Program-made: the position numbers and the translations under genes
Part shown: piece by piece, positions 8,869-18,916 of the stretch
How positions within the stretch are numbered: the first letter of the stretch is position 1
Layout of the letters: the number at the start of each line of letters is the position of its first letter
Assembly: GCA_036496585.1 (NCBI GenBank)
Contig: DASXLB010000066.1
Span: 122,724-186,723, forward strand
DNA length: 64,000 nt
Source: Vicinamibacterales bacterium
Lineage (GTDB): Bacteria; Acidobacteriota; Vicinamibacteria; Vicinamibacterales; 2-12-FULL-66-21
Reading direction: 5' to 3'
The notes under the pieces: model-generated
The model's input: only the letters and a program-made list of their open reading frames with translations
What the model was told of the DNA's origin: nothing
The model's database searches: none

Positions 8869-8874
8869 TAGGAT
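8869..8874 (+). promoter_or_regulatory. -10 box TAGGAT for the sugar kinase gene
   Basis: TAGGAT ends at 8874, predicting +1 at 8881, the G of the GTG start. This would give the kinase its own leaderless transcript in addition to read-through from upstream. Confidence 0.4.
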
Positions 8875-8880
8875 AGGTTC

Positions 8881-9891
8881 GTGGAGAAGAGCCACCCCGA
8901 CGACACGCGCGAGCGAATCCAGCGTTACTTCGACCGCAGCGCGCTGAGCGCCAGGCAGCCGCGGGTGGTGCCGTTGACGCCCGACGCGTCCGATCGGCGC
9001 TACTTCCGCGTGCTGCTGCCCGACGCTCCCTCGATCGTGCTGTCGTTGTACGGCGCGGCATTCGACGTCCAGGCGCTCCCGTTCGTCAACGTCGCGACGC
9101 TGCTCGCGAAGATGCCGGTACCAATCCCCACCGTCCTCGGGCACGCCGACGATCTGGGCGTCCTGGCGCTGCAGGATCTCGGCGACGTCACGCTGCAGGC
9201 GCACCTCGGCGCCTCGAGCCCGGCCCAGCACGCGGCGCTCTATCGGCAGGCCGTCGCCCTCATCGCCACGCTGCAGAAGCGCGGCGGCGAACTCGCCTCG
9301 CCCGAGTACTTGCCATACGGCATCTCCTTCGACGTCGACAAGCTGACCTGGGAGCTGGAGTTCTTCACCAAGCACTTTCTCGAGGCTTATCGCGGCGTGA
9401 CGCTCGCCGAGGGCGAACGGGCCGCCCTGCGCGGCGAGTTCGCCGCCATCGTCCGCGAGCTCGCCGACGAGCCGCGCGTGCTCTGCCATCGCGACTACCA
9501 CAGCCGCAACCTGATGCTGTTCGACGGACAGCTGTACATGATCGACTTCCAGGACGCGCGCCTGGGGCCCGACACCTACGATCTGGTTTCGCTGCTGCGC
9601 GACTCCTACGTCGATCTGACGGACCAGACGGTCGAGGAGCTGGTGGCCTATTTCCTGGCGCTCAAGGGCACCCCCGACGATCCGGACTTCCGCCGCCGGT
9701 TCGACGTCATGGCGCTGCAGCGGAACCTCAAGGCGCTCGGCACCTTCGGCTATCAGACGACGGCGCGCCGCAACCCCGTGTATATCCAGTACATTCCGCG
9801 CACGCTGCGCTACGTCCGCCGCAACCTCGCGCAGCCCCGCTTCACGCGGCTGCGCGAGCTGCTGGCGGCGCACGTCGAGGAATTCCGATAG
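8881..9891 (+). CDS. AmgK-like cell-wall amino-sugar kinase (APH fold)
   Basis: 336 residues of the aminoglycoside-phosphotransferase/choline-kinase fold. The catalytic loop is VLCHRDYHSRNLML, with Asp and Asn placed as in the HxDxxxxN motif, and the metal-binding segment is MIDFQDARLGP. Length and neighbour match AmgK, the anomeric MurNAc/GlcNAc kinase that makes MurNAc-1-phosphate for MurU in peptidoglycan recycling. That specificity is inferred from the pairing, not from substrate residues. The GTG start at 8881 lies 29 bp after the nucleotidyltransferase. Confidence 0.75.
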   Translation: MEKSHPDDTRERIQRYFDRSALSARQPRVVPLTPDASDRRYFRVLLPDAPSIVLSLYGAAFDVQALPFVNVATLLAKMPVPIPTVLGHADDLGVLALQDLGDVTLQAHLGASSPAQHAALYRQAVALIATLQKRGGELASPEYLPYGISFDVDKLTWELEFFTKHFLEAYRGVTLAEGERAALRGEFAAIVRELADEPRVLCHRDYHSRNLMLFDGQLYMIDFQDARLGPDTYDLVSLLRDSYVDLTDQTVEELVAYFLALKGTPDDPDFRRRFDVMALQRNLKALGTFGYQTTARRNPVYIQYIPRTLRYVRRNLAQPRFTRLRELLAAHVEEFR

Positions 9892-9928
9892 CCGACGCGA
9901 AGCGGGGTAACATGGGAGGTTCCCCAGC

Positions 9929-10762
9929 ATGCGGTTCGGCATCTCGACGCACCTCTTTCACGATCAGCGGCTCGCTCGCGAGCATCTCGCCCAGATCGCC
10001 GCCCACGGGTTCGAGACGGTCGAGGTCTTCGCGACGCGCAGCCACTTCGACTACCACGACGCGGACGCGATTGCCGAGCTCGGGACGTGGCTGAAGGACA
10101 CGGGGCTGGCGCTGCACGGCATTCACGCGCCGATCACCGACAGGATGCTGCCGGGCGACCAGTGGGGACAGGTCATGTCCACGGCGGTCACCGACAACGC
10201 CAGGCGCCAGGCGGCGGTGGCGGAAGCCGCGGCGGCGTTGAACATCGCCAGGACGATTCCCTGCGACGTGTTCGTCGTCCATCTCGGCACGCCCGTCGCC
10301 CGCGGAGGCGAGAACAGCCGCGCCGCGGCGTCCCGCAGTGCCGAGGAGATCTGTCGGCTGGCCGAGTCCGTCGACGTGCGGGTCGCGTTCGAGATCATCC
10401 CGAACCCGCTTTCGGATGCGCCGACGCTGACCGCGCTGCTCGAGCAGGAACTGGAGGCCGCCCGCGCCGGCATCTGTTTCGACTTCGGCCACGCGTTCCT
10501 GATGGGCGACGTCGCCGATGCGATCGAAACCGTCGCCGAACATCTGGTCGCCACGCATGTCCACGACAACGCGGGCAAGCGGGACGATCACCTCGTCCCG
10601 TTCGACGGCCGCATCGACTGGGACGTCGCGCTGATGACGCTGCAGAAGGTGGGCTACGACGGGACCTGTCTGATGGAGCTGGCGAACACCGGATCGCCCG
10701 ATGCTGTGCTGCGCAAGGCGGTGCAGGCGCGCGCCCGCTTCGAGAAACTGCTGGCTTACTGA
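9929..10762 (+). CDS. sugar phosphate isomerase/epimerase (xylose isomerase-like TIM barrel)
   Basis: 277 residues of the AP-endonuclease-2/xylose-isomerase-like barrel. Metal and substrate residues are visible in [17 protein letters not shown] (Glu), [10 protein letters not shown] (Asp and His), VATHVHDN (His) and CLMELAN (Glu). Members are divalent-metal isomerases or epimerases of sugars, inositols or hydroxypyruvate, and the substrate cannot be read here. A GGGAGG Shine-Dalgarno at 9914-9919 precedes the ATG. The next gene begins one base after the stop. Confidence 0.82.
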   Translation: MRFGISTHLFHDQRLAREHLAQIAAHGFETVEVFATRSHFDYHDADAIAELGTWLKDTGLALHGIHAPITDRMLPGDQWGQVMSTAVTDNARRQAAVAEAAAALNIARTIPCDVFVVHLGTPVARGGENSRAAASRSAEEICRLAESVDVRVAFEIIPNPLSDAPTLTALLEQELEAARAGICFDFGHAFLMGDVADAIETVAEHLVATHVHDNAGKRDDHLVPFDGRIDWDVALMTLQKVGYDGTCLMELANTGSPDAVLRKAVQARARFEKLLAY

Positions 10763-10763
10763 G

Positions 10764-12062
10764 ATGACACAGCCCACCTACATCGAAGACATCGCGGCGC
10801 ATGAGGGTCAGGCGGTCCGCCTGCGCGGCTGGCTCCACAACCGGCGATCGAGCGGCAAGATCCACTTCCTGACGCTGCGCGACGGCACCGGGTTCATCCA
10901 GTGCGTCATGTCGAAGAAGGCGGTCGGCGACGCCATGTTCACGCAGGCCGACCATCTCGCCCAGGAAAGCGCGATCATCGTCGAAGGCGCGGCGCGTGCG
11001 GATGCGCGCGCACCGGGCGGCTTCGAGATCGACGTGACGGCGCTCGAGGTCGTCTCCGAGGCGAAGGACTTCCCGATCACGCCGAAAGAGCACGGCGTCG
11101 ACTTTCTGATGGATCGGCGTCATCTGTGGATCCGCTCGCCGCGGCAGCAGGCCATTCTCCGCGTCCGGCACGAGGTGATCAACGCCGTCCGCGATTTCTT
11201 CAACAGCCGCGGTTTCATCCTTGCCGATACGCCGATCTTCACGCCGGCGGCCTGCGAGGGCACGACCACGCTCTTCCCGGTGCAGTACTTCGAGGACACG
11301 ACGGCCTACCTGACGCAGAGCGGACAGCTCTACAACGAAGCCAACGCGATGGCGCTCGGCCGCGTCTACGCATTCGGACCGACCTTCCGCGCCGAAAAGT
11401 CGAAGACGCGGCGCCATCTCACCGAGTTCTGGATGGTCGAACCCGAGATGGCCTACGCGACGCTCGACGACGTCATGGCGCTCGCCGAGGGGCTGGTCGT
11501 CTACGTGGTCGGCCGGGCGCTCGACAAGCGCCGACACGAGCTGAAGGTGCTCGAGCGCGACACCTCGAAGCTCGAGCGGGTGCAGTCGCCGTTTCCGCGC
11601 GTCTCCTACGACGAGGCGGTCGAGGCGCTGAAGAAGAAGGGGCTGCCCTTCGAGTGGGGCGGCGACTTCGGCGCGCCCGACGAGACCGCGCTCTCGGAGG
11701 ATTTCGACCGCCCGATCTGCGTCCATCGCTATCCTGCCGCCGTCAAGGCGTTCTACATGAAGCCCGATCCGGCGCGGCCCGAGCTGGCGCTCGGCGTCGA
11801 CGTCCTCGCCCCGGAAGGGTACGGCGAAATCATCGGCGGCGGCGAGCGCGCCACCGACTTCGACTTCCTCGTCGAGCAGATCAAGAAGCACGATCTGCCG
11901 CAGGAGGCGTTCGAGTGGTATCTCGACCTGCGCCGTTATGGCTCGGTGCCGCACGGCGGCTTCGGCATGGGCATCGAGCGGGTGGTGTCGTGGATCTGCG
12001 GACTGGAACACCTGCGCGAGGCGATTCCCTATCCGCGGATGCTCTATCGGATGTATCCCTAG
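10764..12062 (+). CDS. asnS: asparaginyl-tRNA synthetase
   Basis: 432 residues. An N-terminal OB-fold anticodon-binding domain ([20 protein letters not shown]) precedes the class II core. Motif 2 is seen as [17 protein letters not shown] and motif 3 as [14 protein letters not shown]. The pattern FRAEKS with MVEPE fits AsnRS rather than AspRS, and the short length without an AspRS-type insertion domain agrees. It charges tRNA-Asn in the cytoplasm. The start at 10764 is the internal ATG after the previous stop; the upstream in-frame extension is a shadow of the isomerase. Confidence 0.93.
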   Translation: MTQPTYIEDIAAHEGQAVRLRGWLHNRRSSGKIHFLTLRDGTGFIQCVMSKKAVGDAMFTQADHLAQESAIIVEGAARADARAPGGFEIDVTALEVVSEAKDFPITPKEHGVDFLMDRRHLWIRSPRQQAILRVRHEVINAVRDFFNSRGFILADTPIFTPAACEGTTTLFPVQYFEDTTAYLTQSGQLYNEANAMALGRVYAFGPTFRAEKSKTRRHLTEFWMVEPEMAYATLDDVMALAEGLVVYVVGRALDKRRHELKVLERDTSKLERVQSPFPRVSYDEAVEALKKKGLPFEWGGDFGAPDETALSEDFDRPICVHRYPAAVKAFYMKPDPARPELALGVDVLAPEGYGEIIGGGERATDFDFLVEQIKKHDLPQEAFEWYLDLRRYGSVPHGGFGMGIERVVSWICGLEHLREAIPYPRMLYRMYP

Positions 12063-12071
12063 GATGCGCAC

Positions 12072-13511
12072 ATGAAAGTCGGATTCGTCTCCCTCGGTTG
12101 CCCCAAGAATCTCGTCGACGGCGAGGTGATGCTGGGCCTGGCGCAACAGGCCGGCCACGAAATCACCCCCGACGCGCGAGAGGCCGACGTGCTCGTCGTC
12201 AACACCTGCGCCTTCATCGACAACGCCAAACAGGAGTCGATCGACGCCATTCTCGAAATGGCGCAGATGAAGCGCGACGGCAAGGCCTCGCGTCTCGTCG
12301 TCACCGGCTGCCTTGCGGAGCGCTATCGCGAGGAACTGCGCAAGGAGATCCCAGAGATCGACGCGCTGCTGGGGACCGGCGAGCTGCCCGGCATCGTCGA
12401 AGCGGTGAGCCCGTTGGGCGATACGTCGAGAGCCCCCGCCGCCGACACCCGGCCCCTGACGTTCCACAAGAAACGTGGCACATCGGCCATCGGCCATCGG
12501 CCATCGACGTCAGCGAAGCCGCCGGCGCCGACCTACCTCTACGGCGCCGATACACCGCGCCTGCAGACGACGCCGCGCCACTTCGCGTACGTGAAGGTCG
12601 CCGAGGGCTGCGACTACACGTGCGCGTTCTGCATCATCCCGACGCTGCGCGGCAGCTACCGCAGCCGCACGCCCGACTCGATCGTCGCCGAGGCGCGTCG
12701 GCTGGCGGAGCGCGGCGTCAGGGAACTGCTGCTCATCTCGCAGGACACCACGTTCTACGGCATCGACCGCCACGAACGCGGCGCGCTCGCGACGCTGCTG
12801 CGTGAGCTGAACGCGATCGACGGCCTGCGCTGGATCCGCCTGCTCTACCTCTATCCCACGACCATCACCGACGACGTGCTCGCGGCTATGGCGGACTGCG
12901 AGAAGGTGTGCCGTTACGTCGACCTGCCACTGCAGCACGCGTCGGCAGAGGTGCTCCGGCGGATGCGCCGGCCTGGCAACCGCAAGACCTACGACGCGCT
13001 GCTGGCGCGGATCCGCGAGCGGGTTCCCGGCGTCACACTCAGGACGACGTTCATCGTCGGATTCCCCGGCGAGACCGAGGCCGAATTCGCGGAGCTCGAG
13101 GCGTTCGTCGCAGACACGCGGTTCGACCACCTGGGCGTGTTCACCTACTCACACGAGGAAGGCACGCGCGCCCACGCCGTGGCCGACGACGTCCCGGCGG
13201 CCGTCAAGCGGCAGCGGCGGGACGCGATCATGACGCGTCAACAGCGGATCGTGGCCAGCCGTCAGGAGGCGCTCATCGGTACCGACGTCCACGTGCTGAT
13301 CGACGGACCGTCGCCGGAGCACGAGCTCGTGACGCAGGGTCGGCTCGAAGGCCAGGCCCCCGACATCGACCCGGTCGTGTACCTGACCGAGTGCGATCCG
13401 ACGGCGTATGCGGGCGGGGACCTCGTCCGGGCGCGGGTCGTGGGCGCGCGGGGGTATGATCTCGTGGTCGCGCCGGTCGAGGTGGGAGCGACCAGGCGTT
13501 CTCCCGGCTGA
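12072..13511 (+). CDS. rimO: ribosomal protein S12 methylthiotransferase RimO
   Basis: 479 residues. The UPF0004 domain begins VGFVSLGCPKNLVDGE, with further cysteines in NTCAFI and VTGCLAE for one Fe-S cluster. The radical-SAM motif is CDYTCAFC, followed by SYRSRTPDSI and a C-terminal TRAM domain. It adds a methylthio group to the conserved Asp of S12. It is longer than usual (about 440) because the linker between the two domains carries about 50 additional residues, including SAIGHRPS encoded by a 7-bp tandem repeat. The start is ATG at 12072, nine bases after the asnS stop. Confidence 0.93.
   Translation: MKVGFVSLGCPKNLVDGEVMLGLAQQAGHEITPDAREADVLVVNTCAFIDNAKQESIDAILEMAQMKRDGKASRLVVTGCLAERYREELRKEIPEIDALLGTGELPGIVEAVSPLGDTSRAPAADTRPLTFHKKRGTSAIGHRPSTSAKPPAPTYLYGADTPRLQTTPRHFAYVKVAEGCDYTCAFCIIPTLRGSYRSRTPDSIVAEARRLAERGVRELLLISQDTTFYGIDRHERGALATLLRELNAIDGLRWIRLLYLYPTTITDDVLAAMADCEKVCRYVDLPLQHASAEVLRRMRRPGNRKTYDALLARIRERVPGVTLRTTFIVGFPGETEAEFAELEAFVADTRFDHLGVFTYSHEEGTRAHAVADDVPAAVKRQRRDAIMTRQQRIVASRQEALIGTDVHVLIDGPSPEHELVTQGRLEGQAPDIDPVVYLTECDPTAYAGGDLVRARVVGARGYDLVVAPVEVGATRRSPG
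12481..12506 (+). repeat. 7-bp tandem repeat (CATCGGC) inside rimO
   Basis: Three full copies and one partial copy of CATCGGC lie in the interdomain linker of rimO. The unit is not a multiple of three, so a change of one copy would shift the frame and truncate RimO before the radical-SAM domain. Confidence 0.8.
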
Positions 13512-13540
13512 GATTCGAATCGGGAAAGGCAAAGATACGG

Positions 13541-13546
13541 TATACT
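13541..13546 (+). promoter_or_regulatory. -10 box TATACT for the rimP-nusA-infB operon
   Basis: TATACT lies 30 bp after the rimO stop and 31 bp before the leader terminator hairpin. The predicted start is 13553, giving a leader of about 45 nt to rimP. No good -35 is visible at 16-18 bp spacing. Confidence 0.5.
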
Positions 13547-13576
13547 GTAAGGCGCTAGGTACGAGGGTTTTCTGAC

Positions 13577-13599
13577 AGTGGGCCGGTTGCCCACTTTTT
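13577..13599 (+). terminator. intrinsic terminator/attenuator hairpin in the rimP leader
   Basis: AGTGGGC (13577-13583) pairs perfectly with GCCCACT (13589-13595) around a five-base loop, and a run of five T ends at 13599. It sits between the promoter and the rimP start. This makes it an attenuator of the rimP operon rather than an end for rimO only. Leader terminators before rimP are known in other bacteria. Confidence 0.7.
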
Positions 13600-14122
13600 G
13601 TGTTTCAGGGGCGCATTTACGCCGAAAGCTGAAGAAATCGTCCGGCTGCGGCGGGCGGCCGAGCGGGTGGCCGCCAGCTACGGGCTCGAGGTGTTCGACG
13701 TGCAGGTGCGGCGCGAGTCGATCGGCACGGTGCTTCGGGTGGTGATCGATCGGCCGGATCCGGGTCGCGTCGAGACGATCGAGGAAAGCGTCGGGATCGA
13801 GGACTGTCAGCGCGTCAGCCGCGACCTGAGTGCGCTGCTCGACGTCGAAGACGAGTTCGGCGAGGCGGATCTCGCAGACGAGTACACACTGGAAGTTTCG
13901 TCGCCGGGGCTCGATCGACCGCTCCGGCACGAGGCGGACTACCGGCGCTTCGCCGGCCGGCTCGCCAAGATCGTGACCACGGAGCCGGTCGAGCGCCAGA
14001 GCGCGTTCGCGGGGCGGATTGCGGCGGTCGAGGGCGGCGCCGTGCTCCTGGACGAGGGACGAAAAACGCATCGGGTGCCGCTCGACAAGATCAAACGGGC
14101 GCACCTGGACGTGGAATTTTAG
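13598..14122 (+). CDS. rimP: ribosome maturation factor RimP
   Basis: 174 residues. RimP is needed to mature the 30S subunit in the cytoplasm. The N-terminal domain has RRAAERVAASYGLEVFDVQV and LRVVIDRPD. The signature CQRVSRDLSALLDVED and YTLEVSSPGLDRPL is unmistakable, and a short SH3-like C-domain follows. No ATG or GTG fits. The frame offers a TTG at 13598, which lies at the tail of the U-run of the terminator hairpin, so translation initiation and leader termination overlap physically. nusA and infB follow in the classic order. Confidence 0.9.
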   Translation: MCFRGAFTPKAEEIVRLRRAAERVAASYGLEVFDVQVRRESIGTVLRVVIDRPDPGRVETIEESVGIEDCQRVSRDLSALLDVEDEFGEADLADEYTLEVSSPGLDRPLRHEADYRRFAGRLAKIVTTEPVERQSAFAGRIAAVEGGAVLLDEGRKTHRVPLDKIKRAHLDVEF

Positions 14123-14192
14123 ATGCCGGACACCGCAGAGCCGGCGAGAGACCGTGTCGGCCGGACCTTCAGGGCCGGCGAAGAGAACGAAG

Positions 14193-15449
<1,257 letters not shown>

Positions 15450-15473
15450 CGATAACTCCCGATTCTCCACGAC

Positions 15474-15495
15474 CGACTCCCACATACGGGAGTTG
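15474..15495 (+). other. stem-loop between nusA and infB
   Basis: CGACTCCC (15474-15481) pairs with GGGAGTTG (15488-15495), eight pairs with one G-T, around ACATAC. It lies just before repeat copy 2. It has no adjacent T-tract, so an RNA-processing or repeat-derived hairpin is more likely than a terminator. Confidence 0.5.
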
Positions 15496-15502
15496 ACTGG
15501 AA

Positions 15503-15513
15503 GTTGGGAATTG
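15503..15513 (+). repeat. GTTGGGAATTG intergenic repeat, copy 2
   Basis: An exact copy of the 11-mer also found at 4747 and 18454. It is followed by GGTAGGTGGGAG, whose GGGAG serves as Shine-Dalgarno for the infB start at 15533. Confidence 0.55.
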
Positions 15514-15532
15514 GTAGGTGGGAGTTTTCTTT

Positions 15533-18358
15533 TTGGCAACTGTTCGCATTTATAAGGTCGCGGAGCTCCTCAACCTCTCGAGCCAGGACGTGATGACGCT
15601 CCTGAAAAAGGAGCACGGCATCGAGGTGAAGAGCGCATCGAGCACGATCGAAGAGGTCGTGGCGCGGGAGTTCGTCACCAAGCAGGCGCGGCAGCGGGGC
15701 CTGAAGGTGCCCTCGAACGCGTCGTATGCCGACACGCCTGGCGCCGCCCGTCCGGCGTTCAAGAAGCCTGGCGGCAAGACAGCGGAACCGCCAAAGGCGG
15801 CAGCACCGGTGATGCCGGCGCCACGCCTGGTGAAGACCGCCAAGCCGGCCGCGCCGCCCGCCGAATTCGAGGCCCTGGCGTCGTCCGCGCCCGCAGCAGA
15901 GCCCCTCGCGTACGAGGCGGCCGCCGCGCCGACGGCCGAAGTCGTCGCGCCGCCGCCGCCGCCCGTTGCCGCGCCGACACCGGAACCGCCGGCCGCCGCG
16001 ACAGCCGCGGCCGCGCCGGTTGCCGAACCAGCGCCCGCCGCGCCGGTGGTCGCGCCCACGCCGGTCGAACCGGCGCCAAGCGAAGTGGCGCCGCGGGCCG
16101 TCGAAGCGCCAGTTGCAGCGCCTGCGGCCGCCGCGCCGACGCCGGTCGCCGCACGGCCTCCCGTCGCGCCAGCGGGCCGCATCGTGCCGCCGACGCTGCG
16201 ACTGCGGGTGGAAGATCCCAAGACCGGTGTCGCGCCGCCGGCGCCGCCGCGGCGTCCATTGCTCGTTCGTCCGCCGCAGCCGACCACACCGCCGCCGGCC
16301 GCAACCGGCAACCTCTCGAAGGGGACGCCGGGACAACAGCGTCCGGGCGGTCCCGGCGCGCTGCGCCCCGGCGGTCCGCCGCGTCCCGGAGCGTTCCCGC
16401 GCCCGCAGGGGCCGATGGGCGGCCCGCGGCCGCTGCCGTCGCAGCCGGTCAGGCCCTCGCAACCGGGCGGACTCCGTCCGCCGGTCCCCGGCTATCGTCC
16501 GCCGCCGCCGCGCCCGTCGGCGCCGCGGTCGGGCGGGCCTCGCCGCGATCCGCGGCCGCAGGCGCCGATGATGACCAGCACGCCGCCACCGCCCGTGACG
16601 CGTACGATCACGCTGGCCGAGGGGATGACCGTCTCCGACCTCGCAGCGAAGCTCGACGTCAAGGCGAAGGACGTGCTGAAGAAGTTGATGGAAAAGGGTC
16701 GCATGATGACCATCAACAGCACGGTCGACAACGACACCGCTTCGGCGATCGCGCGCGAGTTCGGCGCCGACGTCAAGATGCAGTCGTTCGAGGAGGAGCT
16801 GCTGCAGGTCGAGGCCGAAGACAGCAAGCCCGAAGATCTGGTCACGCGCGCGCCCGTCGTCACCGTGATGGGCCACGTCGACCACGGCAAGACGACGCTG
16901 CTCGACGCGATCCGCGAGACCCGCGTCGCCGAGCGCGAAGCCGGCGGCATTACGCAGCACATCGGCGCCTATGCGGTGAACGTCGGCGACCGGAACGTGG
17001 TGTTCCTCGACACGCCGGGTCACGAAGCGTTCACGATGATGCGCGCCCGCGGCGCGCGCGTCACCGACGTCGTCATCCTGGTCGTCGCCGCCGACGACGG
17101 CGTCATGCCGCAGACGCGTGAAGCGATCGATCACGCCAAGGCGGCCGGCGTGCCGATCCTCGTCGCCATCAACAAGATCGACAAGGCCAACGCCAATCCC
17201 GATCGCGTCAAGAAGGAGCTGTCGGATCTCGGCCTGGTGCCGGAAGACTGGGGCGGCTCCACCGTCACCGTCCAGGTCTCGGCGAAAAAGCGCGAGAACA
17301 TCCCGGCGCTCCTCGAGATGATCCTGCTGGTCACCGAGTTGAGCGAGCTCAAGGCCAACCCGAAGCGCAACGCGTCGGGCACTGTGCTGGAGGCGAAACT
17401 CGACAAGGGACGCGGGCCGGTCGCGACCGTCCTCGTCCAGGACGGGACGCTGCGGGTCGGCGACATGATCATCGCCGGCACCATCGTCGGCAAGATCCGC
17501 GCGCTCATCGACGACCGCGGCAAGCCGATCAAGCTGGCGCCGCCGGCGACACCGGTGGAAGTCCTCGGTCTCGGCGGCCTGCCATCGCCGGGTGACACGT
17601 TCCAGGCGCTCGAAGACGCGGCCAAGGCGCGGCAGATCGCGCAGTACCGCCAGATGCAGGCGAAGGACAAGGCGCTCGGCGCCAAGGGCGCCCGCCTGAC
17701 GCTCGAGTCGCTGCAGCAGCAGATTGCCGAAGGCGGCATGAAGGAGCTGCCGATCATCATCAAGGCCGACGTCCAGGGTTCGTCGGAAGTGCTCGCCGAC
17801 ACCCTCACCAAACTGAGCGACGACCGCGTCAAGATGCGGATCATCCACAGCGGCGTCGGCGCGATCAACGAGTCGGACGTGCTGCTCGCCGCCGCCTCCG
17901 GCGCCATCGTCATCGGCTTCAACGTGCGGCCCGATCGCAACGCCGCCGACGTCGCCGACCGCGAGAAGGTCGACATCCGCCTCCACTCGGTCATCTACGC
18001 CGTCACCGACGAGATGAAGAAGGCGATGACCGGGCTGCTCGAGCCGACGCTGAAGGAAGTGCGGATCGGCGCCGCCCAGGTACGCGAGACCTTCAAGGTG
18101 CCGAAGTTCGGCACGATCGCCGGCTGCATGGTCACCGACGGCACCATCAAGCGCTCCGGCGACACCAGCGCACGGCTGCTGCGCGACAATGTGGTCATCT
18201 ACGAAGGCAAGATCGGTTCGCTGCGCCGTTTCAAGGACGACGTCTCGGAGGTCAAGGCCGGCTTCGAGTGCGGCATCGGCTTCGAGAAGTACAACGACAT
18301 CAAGACCGGCGACGTCATCGAAGCGTTCGTGGTGGAGCGGGTAGCGGCGACGGCGTAG
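15533..18358 (+). CDS. infB: translation initiation factor IF-2
   Basis: 941 residues. The N-terminal IF2 domain reads [20 protein letters not shown]. It is followed by about 270 Pro/Ala-rich disordered residues and a second IF2_N segment ([20 protein letters not shown]). The GTPase core has G1 GHVDHGKT near residue 446, DTPGHEAF and NKID, followed by the C-terminal beta-barrel domains. It places fMet-tRNA on the 30S subunit and joins the subunits. TTG at 15533 is preferred because it gives the usual ATVRIYK start eight bases after GGGAG; GTG at 15518 is an alternative. Confidence 0.94.
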   Translation: MATVRIYKVAELLNLSSQDVMTLLKKEHGIEVKSASSTIEEVVAREFVTKQARQRGLKVPSNASYADTPGAARPAFKKPGGKTAEPPKAAAPVMPAPRLVKTAKPAAPPAEFEALASSAPAAEPLAYEAAAAPTAEVVAPPPPPVAAPTPEPPAAATAAAAPVAEPAPAAPVVAPTPVEPAPSEVAPRAVEAPVAAPAAAAPTPVAARPPVAPAGRIVPPTLRLRVEDPKTGVAPPAPPRRPLLVRPPQPTTPPPAATGNLSKGTPGQQRPGGPGALRPGGPPRPGAFPRPQGPMGGPRPLPSQPVRPSQPGGLRPPVPGYRPPPPRPSAPRSGGPRRDPRPQAPMMTSTPPPPVTRTITLAEGMTVSDLAAKLDVKAKDVLKKLMEKGRMMTINSTVDNDTASAIAREFGADVKMQSFEEELLQVEAEDSKPEDLVTRAPVVTVMGHVDHGKTTLLDAIRETRVAEREAGGITQHIGAYAVNVGDRNVVFLDTPGHEAFTMMRARGARVTDVVILVVAADDGVMPQTREAIDHAKAAGVPILVAINKIDKANANPDRVKKELSDLGLVPEDWGGSTVTVQVSAKKRENIPALLEMILLVTELSELKANPKRNASGTVLEAKLDKGRGPVATVLVQDGTLRVGDMIIAGTIVGKIRALIDDRGKPIKLAPPATPVEVLGLGGLPSPGDTFQALEDAAKARQIAQYRQMQAKDKALGAKGARLTLESLQQQIAEGGMKELPIIIKADVQGSSEVLADTLTKLSDDRVKMRIIHSGVGAINESDVLLAAASGAIVIGFNVRPDRNAADVADREKVDIRLHSVIYAVTDEMKKAMTGLLEPTLKEVRIGAAQVRETFKVPKFGTIAGCMVTDGTIKRSGDTSARLLRDNVVIYEGKIGSLRRFKDDVSEVKAGFECGIGFEKYNDIKTGDVIEAFVVERVAATA

Positions 18359-18453
18359 CCGGCCGACGCCCCGTAACCAACAGCCCGAATCCCATGCTTG
18401 ACCCATCGCACGCCGGGCTCTCAAGCGTGAAGGATGGGAGTTGGACATTGGTG

Positions 18454-18464
18454 GTTGGGAATTG
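18454..18464 (+). repeat. GTTGGGAATTG intergenic repeat, copy 3
   Basis: An exact third copy, two bases before the rbfA GTG. Its TTGGGA can act as the Shine-Dalgarno. Upstream, CATGCTTGA (from 18394) and TCAAGCGTG can pair to form a stem around a 19-base loop. Confidence 0.5.
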
Positions 18465-18466
18465 AC

Positions 18467-18916
18467 GTGAGCGCCAATCGACCCGATCGGGTCGCAGAAG
18501 CCATACGGATCGAGCTGTCGGAGCTGCTCGCCCGGGAGGTCCACGATCCGGGCATCGGGTTCATCACGCTGACCCGCGTCTCGATGACCCCGGATCTGCA
18601 GCTGGCGCGCGTTCACTACACGTCGCTGGGAGACGAGAAGGCGCAGCGGGACACCGCCCGAGCGCTCGAGCGCGCCGCCCCCTTCCTCAGGCGGCAGCTC
18701 GGCGGGCGGATCCGTCTCCGCCGCGTCCCCGAGCTGACGTTCCACTACGATCGGTCGATCGCACACACCGATCGCGTCGAGCAGATCCTGCGGGACCTCA
18801 AGACGGAGGCCCAGTCGCGAAGCGAGGGAGCGACCGGGCCGGAAGAGCAGAGCGGGGCGGGGACACCCGAGTCCGCAGGTGGGTCCGACGGGTCGAAGCC
18901 CCCCGGTAAAGAATGA
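18467..18916 (+). CDS. rbfA: 30S ribosome-binding factor RbfA
   Basis: 149 residues. The KH-like RbfA fold begins RPDRVAEAIRIELSELLARE, then DPGIGFITLTRVSMTPDL, LRRQLGGRIRLRRVPELTF and IDLL-like DRVEQILRDL. It assists 16S 5' end maturation and cold adaptation. The last 30 residues are a Gly/Ser/Glu-rich tail absent from short homologues. GTG at 18467 gives the standard N-terminus; the ATG at 18434 would add 11 Trp-rich residues derived from the intergenic repeat. The stop overlaps the next ATG as ATGA. Confidence 0.88.
   Translation: MSANRPDRVAEAIRIELSELLAREVHDPGIGFITLTRVSMTPDLQLARVHYTSLGDEKAQRDTARALERAAPFLRRQLGGRIRLRRVPELTFHYDRSIAHTDRVEQILRDLKTEAQSRSEGATGPEEQSGAGTPESAGGSDGSKPPGKE

Noticed and set aside
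10395-12497. A 700-codon minus-strand ORF opposite asnS
   Set aside because: Shadow of asnS codon bias; no domain and no ribosome-binding site.
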